A DNA stretch of 64,000 bases from Ruegeria sp. YS9 (GCF_024628725.1 NZ_CP102409.1:2761001-2825000), one strand, 5' to 3'; numbered from the stretch's first letter, positions 17,557-30,058 are shown. Notes: generated from the letters alone by a model not told the origin. Made by a program: numbers and translations.

Positions 17557-19296
17557 TCAGTCTAACTCGGGCTCGTCCCGGTGCGTATCGCGCACGGCAT
17601 AGGCTGTGTCCTGTGCCTTGCTCAGAGTCCACCGGGTGCGCGTCGCATACTCCATTGCGCGCCCGGATAGAACGATCTGTTTTGTCGCGCGTGGCTTTAA
17701 ACGCCCTTTTTCAAGGTAAACGCTTGGCTCGACGGACAATTTTCCAACGCCATCATGGCGGAAAACCCAGATTTCACCGCTTTTGAGCGCCATCGACACC
17801 GCCGCACCGCCCAAATCCAGCGCCGCATCGACATCCGGATGCAGGTGAAACCGGATGTCATAGCCGATGCCTCTGAGGCCCGAAGCATCCATCGCCTTGT
17901 CAAACTGTCGCTTCGCCTTGTCGGTCGCGGTCAGCAGAATATCCTCAACGGTCAGTTCCCGACCGTCAAATCGCAATTCGAATGTACGCGCATGGGTCAG
18001 GCCAAAGACCTTTGCGTATCCATCATGCCCGGCCATAAAGCGGATGCCCTCGAACGCATCCTCGAAATCAACGGGCACCTCTTGCGGTGCGTCAACCAGC
18101 GCCTGAGCTTCACGCCCCGGCACCGGGCTGGCCAGCCGGGCGCTTGAGAACCCATCCAGGCAAAGCGTCGAGTGCGACGGCGTCGCCCGTCCGGCGCGGC
18201 GCCATTCCAGCCCGAAACTGGCCCCCGACCCGCAGTTCACGATCAGCGGCCGCCGCCCCGAGGTCAACTCGAACGCCAGAGTAGAGGCATGCGCATTGTA
18301 CGAGGCCGCTCCGGAAGGCGGCACACTGGCATCCACGATCACCGTGGTGCGTGCGGCTGCCAGCCGGGCATAGCCCATCGGCAATTCGGTTGCCGCCTTA
18401 TGTTTGACGCCGCTTTGCGCAAGAGCCTGTTCCAGACGTCCCTCGACACCGCGCCCGCCACCATGGAACCGTGCCAAGGCCCCGTCCGCGTGGCGCAGGC
18501 TGCGCAGGGTCGGCGCGATCCGTTTGATCGCATTGGCCTGAGCGGCAGGCGTGCCGCGCCCAAGATCGCTCAGCGCCGCCGATGTCCAGCTGAGCAATGT
18601 GAAGACCTCGAGCAGTTCTTCCGGATTACGTGTTGGAATGCCGCCTTGCGCGTCGACCTGACGGTCACATTCTCCGGCCAGGGCGCGCAGGGCCGGGTCG
18701 GCCATGTGCTCCAGCCCCTCCAGCGCCAGCCCGGCCTGTACCAGCCCAGCCAGCGCCTCGAACCGGGGCAGACCCGGGGTCGCGGCATGCCAGCGTTTGG
18801 ACAGAAACCATGTCTGTTGGGCAAGCGAGCGGAAAAACAGCTTGCTTTGTTTTTCATCCGCCCCTCGCAGCAGAAAAAGCGCGTGGTTGATCCAGCGCAT
18901 CACCCGTCGTCCGGTCAGATCAGGCACCCAGCCAGGCCCTTGCCCGCGCCCGTGCGCCTCGATCCATCCCCAGACCCAGCGCTGCGCCTTTTCCCGCGCA
19001 CGCATGTCTCCGACCGCAGCCAGATCATCCAGCCAGGCAAAACCGTGACGTTCTTCGTCAAATCCGGCACTGGGGGCGGTGACGTCCCAAAGCCCTGTAT
19101 CTTCGGCCTCGACCAGATAGCCTGCGAACAACAGGTTTCCGGCAACCAGTTGCCGCCCACGTGCAAACGAACCCACCGAGCGCGGATCCGGTTGCGCAAC
19201 AAACCCTGTGACCGCCTTCTGCCGCTGGCTCAGGCGCGCATAGAAACGGTTCTGAAACCGCATCCACCGGCTGGTCATGGTGTCTGATTTCGACAT
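17557..19296 (-). CDS. Heparinase II/III family protein
   Basis: The 579-residue protein has an alpha-helical toroid-like N-terminal half. The heparinase II/III-like C-terminal beta-domain follows ([35 protein letters not shown]). No signal peptide is evident. Family members cleave acidic polysaccharides, but this rsmB/purH-linked alphaproteobacterial type has no tested substrate I know of. The ATG at 19296 is preferred over an upstream in-frame start (19344); the ribosome site is weak (GGGCAGAG). Cell-surface polysaccharide turnover is only a guess. Confidence 0.83.
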   Translation of the reverse strand: MSKSDTMTSRWMRFQNRFYARLSQRQKAVTGFVAQPDPRSVGSFARGRQLVAGNLLFAGYLVEAEDTGLWDVTAPSAGFDEERHGFAWLDDLAAVGDMRAREKAQRWVWGWIEAHGRGQGPGWVPDLTGRRVMRWINHALFLLRGADEKQSKLFFRSLAQQTWFLSKRWHAATPGLPRFEALAGLVQAGLALEGLEHMADPALRALAGECDRQVDAQGGIPTRNPEELLEVFTLLSWTSAALSDLGRGTPAAQANAIKRIAPTLRSLRHADGALARFHGGGRGVEGRLEQALAQSGVKHKAATELPMGYARLAAARTTVIVDASVPPSGAASYNAHASTLAFELTSGRRPLIVNCGSGASFGLEWRRAGRATPSHSTLCLDGFSSARLASPVPGREAQALVDAPQEVPVDFEDAFEGIRFMAGHDGYAKVFGLTHARTFELRFDGRELTVEDILLTATDKAKRQFDKAMDASGLRGIGYDIRFHLHPDVDAALDLGGAAVSMALKSGEIWVFRHDGVGKLSVEPSVYLEKGRLKPRATKQIVLSGRAMEYATRTRWTLSKAQDTAYAVRDTHRDEPELD

Positions 19297-19386
19297 GACG
19301 CGTGTTACTCTGCCCCTTGCGCTCTGCTGGCGCTTGAGACCCAACGATAGACCGCGCCGATCGTCAAGTCATCGAAAAGCGTGTGT

Positions 19387-20646
19387 TCAGACGGATTTGG
19401 TCAGGCACGCGATATAGAACCCGTCCATACCGCCCCGATCCGGCCAATAATCGGGGCGCAATCGCATGCCGCCTTCTTCAGTGATCCAATCCGTTTCAAC
19501 ACCGGGTACTTTCAGCGCGTCGCGATCCGCGCTCATGCCAGGATACATGTCCAGCGCCTCTTCCACCTGAACTTCGCCCTCGTCCGGCAGCAGGGAACAC
19601 GTGCAATAGACCAGACGCCCACCGGGTTTGAGCAAGCCCCACGCGTGGGCCAACATGCGCGACTGGAGCTCGATCAGGCCGCCGAATTCCGAACCGTCCT
19701 TGGCAAACGGCAAGTCAGGATGCCTGCGAATCGTACCCGTGGCCGAGCACGGCGCGTCCAGCAGGATCGCGTCGTACCGGTCTTCGTGTTCCAGCGCATC
19801 GCCCACGATGACCTTCGCCCTAAGGCCGGTCCTTGCAAGGTTCTCGCGCACCCGTTCCATCCGTGAGTCCGACACGTCTAGTGCCGTGACATCAGCCCCT
19901 GCGGCCACAAGCTGCATCGTTTTCCCACCCGGCGCCGCACACAGATCCAGAACTTTCTGGCCCGCCTTCGGGGCCAGAATGCGAACCGGCAATGCGGCTG
20001 CCGCATCCTGCACCCACCAGTCTCCGGCCTTGTACCCCGGCAGGGTCGAGACCTGACCCGCATCGTGCAACCGCACCGACCCGGTCGGAAGGATCTCGCC
20101 TGAAGGGCCTTCCGCCCCGGGTTTCAAGGTAAGGTCCAATGCCGCGCCCGCGAAATGTGCCTGCTCGATTCCGGTAACGGCATCCGTGCCCCACGCTGCG
20201 ATCAGCGGTTCACGCAACCAGTCCGGCAAACGCGGAACGCGCATCTTCGGCCACGCCTCGGGGCCTTCTGCCGCAACCTTGCGCAGAACGGCATTCACCA
20301 ACCCCTTGAGGCGACCATGCTTGCGCGAACGGCTGACGATCTCGACCATGGAATTGACGACGCCATGGGCGGCTTCGCCGTTGCAAAGCTCGACCGCACC
20401 CATTCTCAGCGCGTTGTGAACCGTCAGAGCGGGTGTTCGGTTCAGGTGGTTGGCCAGCAGGCGGTCGGCCCGTTCCAGCCCACGCAGTGTTTCCAACGCC
20501 AGTCGCTGGGCACGCGCGCGATCCTCGGGTTCCAAGCGATCCACTGCGCCCGCCGCCAGACACTCGGCCAGCAGGCGACCTTCGCCCAGAACCTGATCCA
20601 GAAGATAGATTGCGCTGCGCCGTGCTGCTGTCGCGCTGTTAGACAT
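19387..20646 (-). CDS. rsmB: 16S rRNA (cytosine-967-C5)-methyltransferase
   Basis: The 419-residue protein has an N-terminal NusB-like RNA-binding domain (to about residue 140) and a Rossmann methyltransferase domain. The SAM motif is LDLCAAPGGKT, and the two catalytic-site cysteine motifs are DAPCSATGT and CTCSLLPDEGE. It methylates C967 of 16S rRNA. The ATG at 20646 has GAAGG upstream and removes a 56-residue non-conserved extension. It heads the minus-strand run that continues to the M16 pair. Confidence 0.95.
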   Translation of the reverse strand: MSNSATAARRSAIYLLDQVLGEGRLLAECLAAGAVDRLEPEDRARAQRLALETLRGLERADRLLANHLNRTPALTVHNALRMGAVELCNGEAAHGVVNSMVEIVSRSRKHGRLKGLVNAVLRKVAAEGPEAWPKMRVPRLPDWLREPLIAAWGTDAVTGIEQAHFAGAALDLTLKPGAEGPSGEILPTGSVRLHDAGQVSTLPGYKAGDWWVQDAAAALPVRILAPKAGQKVLDLCAAPGGKTMQLVAAGADVTALDVSDSRMERVRENLARTGLRAKVIVGDALEHEDRYDAILLDAPCSATGTIRRHPDLPFAKDGSEFGGLIELQSRMLAHAWGLLKPGGRLVYCTCSLLPDEGEVQVEEALDMYPGMSADRDALKVPGVETDWITEEGGMRLRPDYWPDRGGMDGFYIACLTKSV

Positions 20647-20734
20647 GGTACCGCCTTCATGTGACCTGCGTCCGCATTGCCAATGGCGGACGCGGGCGTA
20701 TATCAAGACTGCGCAAGGAAAGGAACCCGATGTC

Positions 20735-20917
20735 ATGAGTGACGACCGCAAAGACTTGCCCCCCGCCGCCCAGCGCGCCCTGGCAGAAGCGGAAGAACGC
20801 CGCCGCAAAGCCAAAGCCGAGGCCCGGGAATTGCCGAAAGAGCTGGGTGGCCGGGACGGACCGGACCCGGCCCGTTACGGTGACTGGGAAAAGAAGGGCA
20901 TCGCCATCGATTTCTGA
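20735..20917 (+). CDS. DUF1674 protein, SDHAF4-like succinate dehydrogenase assembly factor
   Basis: The 60-residue protein has a basic, Ala/Glu-rich N-terminal half. It ends in the family signature KELGGRDGPDPARYGDWEKKG...IDF. That C-terminus is shared with SDHAF4 (Sdh8) of mitochondria, which protects the free flavinated SdhA subunit. The start at 20735 follows AAGGAAAGGAA. No sdh genes are in the window. It converges with the LysR gene (four-base gap). Confidence 0.8.
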   Translation: MSDDRKDLPPAAQRALAEAEERRRKAKAEARELPKELGGRDGPDPARYGDWEKKGIAIDF

Positions 20918-20921
20918 ACGG

Positions 20922-21776
20922 TCAACCACGCAGCGCATTCAGGAAATCCTCGATCAGGGCACGCTGTTTTCTGGACTTCGCCCGGTCTTCAGGCCAGGTC
21001 AGCCAGTACCCGTCTTTGGTGTGCAATTCGGGTAAGTCCAGCCGCCGCAACCGCCCCTCTTGCAGGTCGGCAAGGGCCAAGGGAACAGATCCCAAAACCA
21101 CACCCATGCCGCGCCGCGCAGCCGAAATCGCATGTTCCATCGAATCAAAGCTGATTTTTGATTGCGGCAGGTCCAGCTGGCCGTTTTTCTGGCTCCATTC
21201 TCTCCAGCCGGGGCGTTCTCCGCGCAGGTCAATCAATGGAGCGCCCCAGTCGACACCCGGCGGTGCCATGGGGGCAAGGACCTCAGGCGCGATCAGGGCG
21301 GCATCACGCCCGGCCCAGATGCCCCGACCATATCGGATTTGCAGCCAGGTTCGTTCTTCGTCCAAAGACGACCGGCGCGCGACCGAGTCGGTCATCACCC
21401 GAACCTCTGGCTGCATCTCGTGAAACCGGGTCAGCGCAGGCAGAACCAGTGCGTGGATGTTCGACGACAAGCCGGCCACGCGCAGCTCGCGCGGGGATTT
21501 GCCAAACAGGTCCTCGGTATTGCGCTCCAGCGCGCGAAGGCTGTCCTGCACCAAGGGCAGATAGCTTTCACCTTCGACCGTCAGTGACACGCCCCGCGCC
21601 TCGCGCACGAACAAGGATCGGCCCAGCCAGGCTTCGAGGTTGCCGATCCGCTGGCTGACAGCGGCCTGCGTCAGCCCGAACTCCTTGGCTGCTGCCGAGA
21701 ACCCACCAAGACGCCCGGCGGCCTCGAACACGCGCAGCCAGTCCAGTGGCGGTAGCCCGATCCTTTTCTTAGCCAT
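20922..21776 (-). CDS. LysR family regulator (GcvA-like), divergent from tmpA
   Basis: The 284-residue protein has an N-terminal winged helix (LPPLDWLRVFEAAGRLGGFSAAAKEFGLTQAAVSQRIGNLE) and a LysR ligand-binding domain. The LPPLDWLRVFE-type start and HGIS-like SMEHAISAARRGMGVVLG segment resemble GcvA-type regulators. It is divergent from tmpAB with about 100 bases between, the usual layout for a LysR activator of the neighbouring catabolic genes. The ATG at 21776 is chosen; a TTG at 21788 is also in frame. The inducer is unknown but could be the phosphonate substrate or glycine betaine. Confidence 0.9.
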   Translation of the reverse strand: MAKKRIGLPPLDWLRVFEAAGRLGGFSAAAKEFGLTQAAVSQRIGNLEAWLGRSLFVREARGVSLTVEGESYLPLVQDSLRALERNTEDLFGKSPRELRVAGLSSNIHALVLPALTRFHEMQPEVRVMTDSVARRSSLDEERTWLQIRYGRGIWAGRDAALIAPEVLAPMAPPGVDWGAPLIDLRGERPGWREWSQKNGQLDLPQSKISFDSMEHAISAARRGMGVVLGSVPLALADLQEGRLRRLDLPELHTKDGYWLTWPEDRAKSRKQRALIEDFLNALRG

Positions 21777-21779
21777 TAG

Positions 21780-23595
<1,816 letters not shown>

Positions 23596-23599
<4 letters not shown>

Positions 23600-24264
23600 C
23601 GGCGCCCGAGTACATCTTCGAGGCCAGTTCCAAGCCATCCCTGCCGTGGCACGAGGTTCCCCTGATCCGGGCGACGGACAGCACGGTTAGGGGGTACGGC
23701 TGTTTGGTCGACGACCCCGAAACCTTTGAAATCGAGATCGTACGCTGGCCGCAGCAGGGCTGGCGACCGATTGACGACGGCACGGGTGACGAAGGCGGCT
23801 GGGTTGAAGGCACGTTCAAATGCGATTGGCAGGGTGACGTGCTTTACGGTGAGAACGAGGCGGTCAAAGGCCATTACGTGCTGGGTTGGTCCGCCGACCC
23901 CCAACAGGCACAAACCGACCGGAAAACAGCACCGCGGGATCAAGTGTTGCTGTGGCATATGAACTATCACCCCGACGGCGGGCAGATGTTCTGGCCGCTG
24001 GACAACAAGCCCTTCATCGTGCCTGTGGCCCTGCCCGGCGACAATCTGACGCCGGAAAAGATGGTCGCATTCTGGTGTGACGGATCAAGGGGGCTCTATA
24101 TCCATCCCGGCATATGGCACGAAGGGATTTTCCCGGTTGAGGACAACCAGCGCTTCCTTGACCGACAAGGAGCCGTTCACGCGCGGGTCAGCGCGGATAT
24201 CGGCACAGAATTCGGCGTCTACCTCGCGTGTCCCCTGCGGGCCGACAAGATCAGGAACCTGTGA
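23596..24264 (+). CDS. Ureidoglycolate lyase (AllA)-like cupin coupled to tmpB
   Basis: The 222-residue protein resembles the AllA/ureidoglycolate lyase fold. It has a central FIVPVALPGDN strand, then FWCDGSRGLYIHPGIWHEGIFPV, which matches the NGxxGxxxHxxxWHxP-type region of AllA, and a FGVYLACPL end. It overlaps tmpB by four bases (ATGA), so it belongs to the tmp operon. No allantoin or purine-degradation genes are nearby. A role in phosphonate or betaine metabolism is therefore more likely than purine breakdown, but no reaction can be assigned. Its 3' end overlaps the convergent DUF2306 gene by 14 bases. Confidence 0.72.
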
Positions 24265-24934
24265 CCAGGGCATTTTGATGAGTGGCACGGTTGCGGGCGA
24301 TCCAGATTTGTACGACCAGCAGATACGGTACAAAGAACGCGAAATTCTGAATCAGATCGAACAGGCCCGAGAAATCGGGCTCTGACCCCCACCCGCCGGT
24401 CAGCAGATACCACAATGTGTAATGCACGCGGTAAAGCCAGGATCCAAGCGCCAGCCAGAACAGCCGCAATCCCCATGCCCAATGTCCTGCGCGATCCCCT
24501 TCCAAAGCCCTGCGCGCCACCATCAGCGCGGCCGTGAAAAGACACAGCCCGTACAGAAAGAAGGCGGCAGACATCAGCGGCCCGCCGATGGTTCCGCGCA
24601 GGGGAATATAACTCATGCCTGCCAGCCCGGTGATCAATGCCAGCGCCACCAGACAGGCTCCCATCACGCGGTGAAACCGATTGTACTTGAGCCGCAGCCC
24701 CTTCAGCAGTTGAAGCGGGACGAGTACGACCAGAAAACTACCTGCCAGAATGTGCACCAACATCGCGGCATTGCCGACATTCTCGCCATCAGCGAACAGA
24801 TAGCTGCGCCGGGCGGCGTCCTGCGACAGGCCATCGCCGATCATTCCAACGCCATGCGCAACGAAAGGCAGCAGTGTCAGGTAGAACACCGCAAGCAAAA
24901 TGCCGGTTGCCAGTCCAGAGCGCCGAATCCTCAT
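24251..24934 (-). CDS. DUF2306 family membrane protein
   Basis: The 227-residue protein has about six transmembrane helices and a conserved histidine in LVHILAG, with another in YNRFHRVMG. This pattern, like cytochrome b561-type or DUF2306 membrane proteins, could bind haem, but that is not established. It ends inside the last codons of the AllA-like gene on the other strand. dapB follows 39 bases beyond its start on the same strand. Confidence 0.65.
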   Translation of the reverse strand: MRIRRSGLATGILLAVFYLTLLPFVAHGVGMIGDGLSQDAARRSYLFADGENVGNAAMLVHILAGSFLVVLVPLQLLKGLRLKYNRFHRVMGACLVALALITGLAGMSYIPLRGTIGGPLMSAAFFLYGLCLFTAALMVARRALEGDRAGHWAWGLRLFWLALGSWLYRVHYTLWYLLTGGWGSEPDFSGLFDLIQNFAFFVPYLLVVQIWIARNRATHQNALVTGS

Positions 24935-24973
24935 GAATCAAAGCTTAGCGTCGGCGACCGCTTCGTCTATGGC

Positions 24974-25783
24974 TCACAGCCCCAGCACATCCACCATGTC
25001 ATATTGGCCCGGCGCCTTCCCCTGCCCCCACAGCGCCGCCTTCAGCGCACCACGGGCAAAAATCGCGCGGTCGCTGGCCAGATGACGCAGGACGATGCGC
25101 TCTCCGGGTGCGGCAAACAGGACGTCATGTTCACCAACGATGTCGCCGCCACGTATGGCATGAAAACCGATATCTCCGCGTTTGCGGGGACCGGTGATGC
25201 CGTCGCGACCCCGGTCGGACACCTCCGACAGTTTGACGCCGCGTCCCTCGGCAGCGGCCTCGCCCAACATCAGAGCAGTGCCGGATGGTGCGTCCACCTT
25301 GTGATGGTGATGCCCTTCGATGATTTCGATATCAAAATCCTCATCCAGTGCAGCCGCGACTTTCTTGGTCAGTTGCACCAGCAGATTGACGCCAAGGCTC
25401 ATGTTCCCTGCCCGCACGATCACCGCGTGGCGCGAGGCCGGTTCCAGCGCGGCGATCTGCTCATCCGTCATGCCGGTTGTCCCGATTACATGCACGCAAC
25501 GCGCCTGCGCGGCCAAAGCGGCAAAGCCCAGCGTCGCCTCGGGTGCGGTGAAATCGATCACCGCCTGTGCCTGCGCGAAGGCTTCCAGCGGGTCATCGGT
25601 AACTTTGACGCCCAGCGCCTGGCCACCCATGGCTTCGCCCACATCCTGACCGACCCAGTCATGCCCCGTGCGCTCGACCACGCCGACCAGACGCGCCTGA
25701 TCACTGTCGTTTACGGTGTTGATCAGCATCTGCCCCATACGGCCCGAAGCCCCTGTGATGACGATCCCCGGAATATGGGTCAT
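24974..25783 (-). CDS. dapB: 4-hydroxy-tetrahydrodipicolinate reductase
   Basis: The 269-residue enzyme makes tetrahydrodipicolinate for lysine and diaminopimelate synthesis. It shows the NAD(P)-binding GASGRMG, the GTTGMT motif and the signature [16 protein letters not shown] with catalytic His and Lys. The ATG at 25783 has AAGGGA eight bases upstream and removes ten extra residues. It is divergent from rbfA. Confidence 0.96.
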   Translation of the reverse strand: MTHIPGIVITGASGRMGQMLINTVNDSDQARLVGVVERTGHDWVGQDVGEAMGGQALGVKVTDDPLEAFAQAQAVIDFTAPEATLGFAALAAQARCVHVIGTTGMTDEQIAALEPASRHAVIVRAGNMSLGVNLLVQLTKKVAAALDEDFDIEIIEGHHHHKVDAPSGTALMLGEAAAEGRGVKLSEVSDRGRDGITGPRKRGDIGFHAIRGGDIVGEHDVLFAAPGERIVLRHLASDRAIFARGALKAALWGQGKAPGQYDMVDVLGL

Positions 25784-25874
25784 GGCGGTATTCCCTTGCT
25801 GCAAACTGCTCAAAGCCTCCTACCCCGTTCGCGCCCGCTTGGCAAAGCCCCGGTTTGCGCTTAGATCGGGGATT

Positions 25875-26270
25875 ATGGCAAAGAACAAATTCCACGATGG
25901 CCCCGGCCCGTCCCAACGACAGCTGCGCGTCGGCGAACTGATCCGCCGCACCCTGTCCGAGGTTCTGGCGCGCGGAGATGTCCACGACCCCGACCTGAAC
26001 CGCATGTCGATCACAGTGGGTGAGGTACGCACCTCGCCCGATCTGAAGATCGCCACCGCCTATGTGCTGCCCTTGGGCGGCAAGGGGCAGGAGGACGTGA
26101 TCGATCTGCTCGCCCGCAACAAAAGTGAACTTCGGCGCATGGTTGGCAAGAAGGTCGGCCTGAAATTCTCGCCCGATCTGCGGTTCCGCCTTGATGACAC
26201 GTTCGACCGTCTGGACGACACCCGCCGCATGTTCGAACAGGACGCGGTGCGCCGCGATCTGGACGAGTGA
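25875..26270 (+). CDS. rbfA: Ribosome-binding factor A
   Basis: The 131-residue KH-like protein helps mature the 5' end of 16S r[17 protein letters not shown] and the DLKIATAYV and [10 protein letters not shown] segments identify it. The ATG at 25875 has only a weak upstream site (GGGGAT). It starts a run rbfA - DUF2233 - truB, the familiar rbfA/truB linkage with one gene inserted. Confidence 0.94.
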   Translation: MAKNKFHDGPGPSQRQLRVGELIRRTLSEVLARGDVHDPDLNRMSITVGEVRTSPDLKIATAYVLPLGGKGQEDVIDLLARNKSELRRMVGKKVGLKFSPDLRFRLDDTFDRLDDTRRMFEQDAVRRDLDE

Positions 26271-27004
26271 TCCGGGCACTTGTCACATTGGGAGCGGTTG
26301 TCTGGGCCGCGCAAGCCTCTGCGGTCACTTGCGAAAAGCTGACCTATGATGACAAGCGCTATACCGTCTGCGAAGTCGACGCGGCAAACGAAGACCTGCG
26401 CCTGTTTCTCAACGACGAAAACGGGGATCTGCTGGGGCATTTCTCGTCGGTGAACGAGGCGCTGGCCCCCGGCGGCAAGCGTCTGGCCTTTGCCATGAAC
26501 GCGGGCATGTATCACGATGACCGGTCGCCCGTCGGCCATTATGTCGAGAACGGCAAAGAGGTCATGCGGGTGATCTCCAACCCCGGCCCCGGCAATTTCG
26601 GCCTGCTGCCCAACGGCGTGTTCTGCATCCGCGAGGGCCGGGCTGATGTGTTCGAGACGCTGGATTTCCTCGATCAGGCCCCCGACTGCCGGTTCGCCAG
26701 CCAATCCGGCCCGATGCTGGTGATCGATGGCGAGTTGCATCCCCGGTTCCTGCCCGATTCGACCTCGCACTATGTGCGCAACGGGGTGGGCACCAGCGCC
26801 GATGGCACCCGGGCGGTGTTTGCGATTTCCGAAGATTACGTCACATTCCACGAATTCGGCCGCCTGTTCGGGGACGTGCTGGAAACTCCGAATGCGCTGT
26901 TCTTCGACGGCAATATCTCTCGCATGTATGACCGCGCGAACAATCGGTCCGATGTCGGGTTTTCGCTGGGACCGATCGTGGGTGTGGTCGAAGACGCACC
27001 TTGA
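26267..27004 (+). CDS. DUF2233 phosphodiester glycosidase-like protein
   Basis: The 245-residue protein starts with a GTG overlapping the rbfA stop (GTGA) and has a probable signal peptide ending QASA. The DUF2233/NAGPA fold is seen in [44 protein letters not shown] and [13 protein letters not shown]. The family includes the uncovering enzyme of mannose-6-phosphate targeting and bacterial phosphodiester glycosidases. Its position between rbfA and truB looks like an insertion into a translation operon. Substrate unknown. Confidence 0.85.
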   Translation: MIRALVTLGAVVWAAQASAVTCEKLTYDDKRYTVCEVDAANEDLRLFLNDENGDLLGHFSSVNEALAPGGKRLAFAMNAGMYHDDRSPVGHYVENGKEVMRVISNPGPGNFGLLPNGVFCIREGRADVFETLDFLDQAPDCRFASQSGPMLVIDGELHPRFLPDSTSHYVRNGVGTSADGTRAVFAISEDYVTFHEFGRLFGDVLETPNALFFDGNISRMYDRANNRSDVGFSLGPIVGVVEDAP

Positions 27005-27064
27005 AATTGACAGGGCGATGGCGATCCGCTAGGTCGCGCGCCTCAGCAAGATTGAAGGTGCTTT

Positions 27065-27970
27065 ATGGGACGCAAACGCAAGGGTCGCGACATTTCCGGC
27101 TGGCTGGTGGTGGACAAGCCCGCGGGCATGACGTCGACCGCCGTGGTCAACAAGGTGCGCTGGGCGATGGATGCCAAGAAGGCAGGCCATGCGGGCACGC
27201 TGGACCCCGAGGCCACCGGCGTTCTGGCCGTGGCCCTTGGTGAGGCGACCAAGACCGTTCCCTACATCACGGATGCTTTGAAGGCTTACACCTTCACTGT
27301 CCGTCTGGGTCAGGCCACCAACACTGACGATGCCGAGGGCGAAGTGATTGCCGAAAGCGATGCGCGTCCGTCAGATGAAGACATCAAGCAGGCGTTGACC
27401 CCGTTTCTGGGCGACATCATGCAGGTCCCGCCCAAGTTTTCCGCCGTGAAAATCGACGGCCAGCGCGCCTATAAACTGGCCCGCGATGGCGAAGACGTTG
27501 AACTGACAGCACGGCCCCTTTGGGTCGAGGAACTGATCCTTGTCGACCGCCCCGACGCAGATCACGTGGTGCTGGAGATGACCTGCGGCAAGGGCGGATA
27601 TGTCCGCTCGATCGCCCGCGATCTGGGTGAAGCGATGGGATGCCACGGCCACGTCCGGGAACTGCGCCGGATCTGGTCCGGACCGTTCGAGGCCGAAGAC
27701 GGGTTGAGCATCGAACAGATCGACGAAATGGCAAAGACCACGGCGCTGGACGACTATCTGCACCCGCTGGAAGCCGGCCTGTCGGACCTGCCCGAGCTCA
27801 AATGCACCCCCGAAGGTGCAACCCGCCTGCGCAATGGCAACCCGGGTATGGTGTTGGCCTCGGATGTTGAATACGGCGACGAGGCATGGGCCTCGCTGGA
27901 TGGCAAGGCCGTGGCCGTGGGGGTTTACAAATCGGGCGAATTGCATCCCAGCCGGGTGTTCGCCGCCTGA
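27065..27970 (+). CDS. truB: tRNA pseudouridine-55 synthase
   Basis: The 301-residue enzyme makes pseudouridine 55 in the T-loop of tRNAs. The catalytic aspartate is in [16 protein letters not shown], after [28 protein letters not shown] and [15 protein letters not shown] are also typical. It follows the DUF2233 gene by 60 bases. In many bacteria truB is followed by rpsO; here DUF1643 and RTX-like genes intervene. Confidence 0.97.
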   Translation: MGRKRKGRDISGWLVVDKPAGMTSTAVVNKVRWAMDAKKAGHAGTLDPEATGVLAVALGEATKTVPYITDALKAYTFTVRLGQATNTDDAEGEVIAESDARPSDEDIKQALTPFLGDIMQVPPKFSAVKIDGQRAYKLARDGEDVELTARPLWVEELILVDRPDADHVVLEMTCGKGGYVRSIARDLGEAMGCHGHVRELRRIWSGPFEAEDGLSIEQIDEMAKTTALDDYLHPLEAGLSDLPELKCTPEGATRLRNGNPGMVLASDVEYGDEAWASLDGKAVAVGVYKSGELHPSRVFAA

Positions 27971-27991
27971 ACCACGTGTTAGGCGAAAAGC

Positions 27992-28495
27992 ATGATCACC
28001 CGAACGCACACCAAGGGCGATGCGCCCTCGACCGCCATCTATTCCGACTGCGAGAAATACCGCTATAGCCTGACCCGTGTGTGGGACCCTGCAGGGCGCA
28101 AGGCGCTGTTTGTCATGTTGAACCCGTCTACCGCGACCGAAGTGCAGAACGACCCGACGGTGGAACGCTGCGAACGCCGTGCCCGGGCGCTGGGGTTCGG
28201 CGCGTTTCAGGTGACCAACATCTTTGCCTGGCGCGACACCGATCCGCGCAAGATGCGTGCCGCTGCCGATCCGGTAGGCCCGGAAAATGACGCCGCCATT
28301 CTGGAAGGTGTTCGGTGGGCCGATCAGGTCATCGCCGCCTGGGGCACCCATGGTGCGCATCTGGACCGGGGCCCGGCGGTGGAAACCCTGCTGCGCCGGA
28401 CCGGCCAGCCGCTGTTCCATCTGGGCTTGACCAAAGACGGCCACCCCAAGCACCCGCTTTATATCGCCTACAGCCAACAGCCCGAGCAATGGTGA
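27992..28495 (+). CDS. DUF1643 family protein
   Basis: The 167-residue protein matches the DUF1643 pattern: YRYSLTRVWDPAG, ALFVMLNPSTATEVQNDPTVERCERRA, QVTNIFAWRDTDP and VIAAWGTHG. The family is widespread and uncharacterised. It starts 21 bases after truB and ends before an AT-rich gap, so it is probably the last gene of that transcription unit. Confidence 0.85.
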   Translation: MITRTHTKGDAPSTAIYSDCEKYRYSLTRVWDPAGRKALFVMLNPSTATEVQNDPTVERCERRARALGFGAFQVTNIFAWRDTDPRKMRAAADPVGPENDAAILEGVRWADQVIAAWGTHGAHLDRGPAVETLLRRTGQPLFHLGLTKDGHPKHPLYIAYSQQPEQW

Positions 28496-28589
28496 TTAAG
28501 TATTAACCATTTCAATAACTTGACTTTGACCCGACCGCCGATTGCGTGGGATGTTCACCCTCGGAGCATTCTGCGATCGGAGAGGTGTC

Positions 28590-29603
28590 ATGTTTCTGGC
28601 CGGATTGATCGGACTCGCCGCCATCGGCGGTGCCGCGTACGCGATGAGCGACATGCTAATCGAAGACGAGGACGTATCAGAGGACGACCCCAATGATGAC
28701 GCAGAAACTGAACCCGACACCGGAGAGTTTCTTGAGATTGGCGAAAACGTCGAAGACCCGGTAAACCCCGACATCGAAACCCCATCCACTGGAACCGTAA
28801 TCTCTGAATTCGAAGGAGATCTCGTGATTGCCGGCAGCGATGGCCCGGACCAGATCACCGGTCAGGACGGTGTTGACCAGATCAACGGGTTTGGCGGCGA
28901 TGACACCATCGACGGCGGCCAGGGCGACGACGTTCTGCACGGGGGCGACGGTACGGACACGATTGCGGGCGGTCAGGGTGATGATGTTCTGCACGGAGAG
29001 GCGGATGACGACTTTCTGTTCGGCAATCAGGGGGACGACGCCCTGTTCGGCCATTTCGGGGACGACACCCTGGATGGCGGCGAAGGCGAAGACGAGCTTT
29101 ACGGCGGTCAGGGTGACGATACTCTGATGGGCGGGGCCGATGATGACGCGTTGCAGGGCGGGTTCGGAGACGATGCGCTGAACGGTGGCGCAGGTGAAGA
29201 TACGGTCTTTGGCGGCGACGGCGACGACTTTGTCTTTGGCATCGAAGAGGGCGCAGCCGAAAAGGATTTCCTGAACGGCGGCGACGGTGACGACACCATT
29301 GTGGCAGGCGGCGGGGATGTGGTGACCGGTGGGCAGGGCGCCGATGACATCGTGCTGAGCCCGGGTGACGAAGACGTCACCGTCATGGGCTTCCAACCCG
29401 GCGAGGACAAGCTGCTTGTCACCTGGGAGGATGAGGCCGACCCGGAGATTGAGGTGGAACCCGACGCGGAAAACGCCAACCTGACGCGGGTCATGATCAA
29501 CGGTCAGGAAGTGGCGCAGGTATACGGGGCCGAAGGTATGTCGGTGGCCGACATTCAATTGATCACCGAAGCGCAACTGGCCCAGTACGGGCAGATGGTC
29601 TGA
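28590..29603 (+). CDS. Calcium-binding RTX-repeat (hemolysin-type) protein
   Basis: The 337-residue acidic protein begins with one hydrophobic segment ([18 protein letters not shown]) and a Glu/Asp-rich linker. About fifteen GGxGxDxLx-type nonapeptides follow (roughly residues 90-260), which bind Ca2+ as a beta-roll. A non-repeat C-terminal part, perhaps a secretion signal, ends it. No enzymatic domain and no type I secretion genes are nearby. GGAGAGG precedes the ATG at 28590. Whether the N-terminal segment anchors or is cleaved cannot be told. Confidence 0.85.
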   Translation: MFLAGLIGLAAIGGAAYAMSDMLIEDEDVSEDDPNDDAETEPDTGEFLEIGENVEDPVNPDIETPSTGTVISEFEGDLVIAGSDGPDQITGQDGVDQINGFGGDDTIDGGQGDDVLHGGDGTDTIAGGQGDDVLHGEADDDFLFGNQGDDALFGHFGDDTLDGGEGEDELYGGQGDDTLMGGADDDALQGGFGDDALNGGAGEDTVFGGDGDDFVFGIEEGAAEKDFLNGGDGDDTIVAGGGDVVTGGQGADDIVLSPGDEDVTVMGFQPGEDKLLVTWEDEADPEIEVEPDAENANLTRVMINGQEVAQVYGAEGMSVADIQLITEAQLAQYGQMV

Positions 29604-29746
29604 TCCCGCAAATTCCCTTTGCCATTTGGTGAAAATGCGCCTATACGCGCCCATCCGCATCGGAATCGGTGCGGTTTTCTCCATGGGCCTGTGCTGGACG
29701 ACATCCCGGCCTGCGCCATCAACTCTAACCTTTGAAGGAGACCCCG

Positions 29747-30016
29747 ATGTCGATTACTGCTGAAGAAAAAGCACGCGTCATGAAAGAATTCGCAACCAAA
29801 GAGGGCGACACCGGTTCGCCTGAAGTACAGGTTGCCATCCTGACCTCGCGCATCACCACTTTGACCGAGCACTTCAAGACCCACAAGAAAGACAACCACG
29901 GTCGTCGCGGTCTGCTGAAGATGGTTGCCCAGCGCCGTAAGCTGCTGGACTATCTGAAAGGCAAAGAAGAAGCACGTTACCAGGACCTGATCAAAAAGCT
30001 GGGCATCCGCCGCTAA
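29747..30016 (+). CDS. rpsO: 30S ribosomal protein S15
   Basis: The 89-residue protein binds the central domain of 16S r[41 protein letters not shown] and [21 protein letters not shown] are diagnostic. AAGGAG lies upstream of the ATG at 29747. Its transcript likely ends at the hairpin at 30059-30085. pnp, its usual neighbour, lies 4.6 kb away. Confidence 0.98.
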   Translation: MSITAEEKARVMKEFATKEGDTGSPEVQVAILTSRITTLTEHFKTHKKDNHGRRGLLKMVAQRRKLLDYLKGKEEARYQDLIKKLGIRR

Positions 30017-30058
30017 ACGCTTTTTTGCAGATGACCTGAAACCGGGTATTCCGGTTCA

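Noticed and set aside
15936..17786. A 616-codon open frame on the plus strand
   Set aside because: It is the antisense of purH and the end of the heparinase-like gene; GC-rich codons create long mirror frames. No family motif or ribosome site.
24422..25864. A 480-codon plus-strand frame
   Set aside because: Runs antisense through the DUF2306 gene and dapB, both of which carry clear family features.
28840..29300. Short repeated units suggesting a CRISPR or tandem-repeat array
   Set aside because: They are codons for GGxGxDxLx protein repeats inside an open reading frame; spacing is 27 bases and the copies are degenerate.
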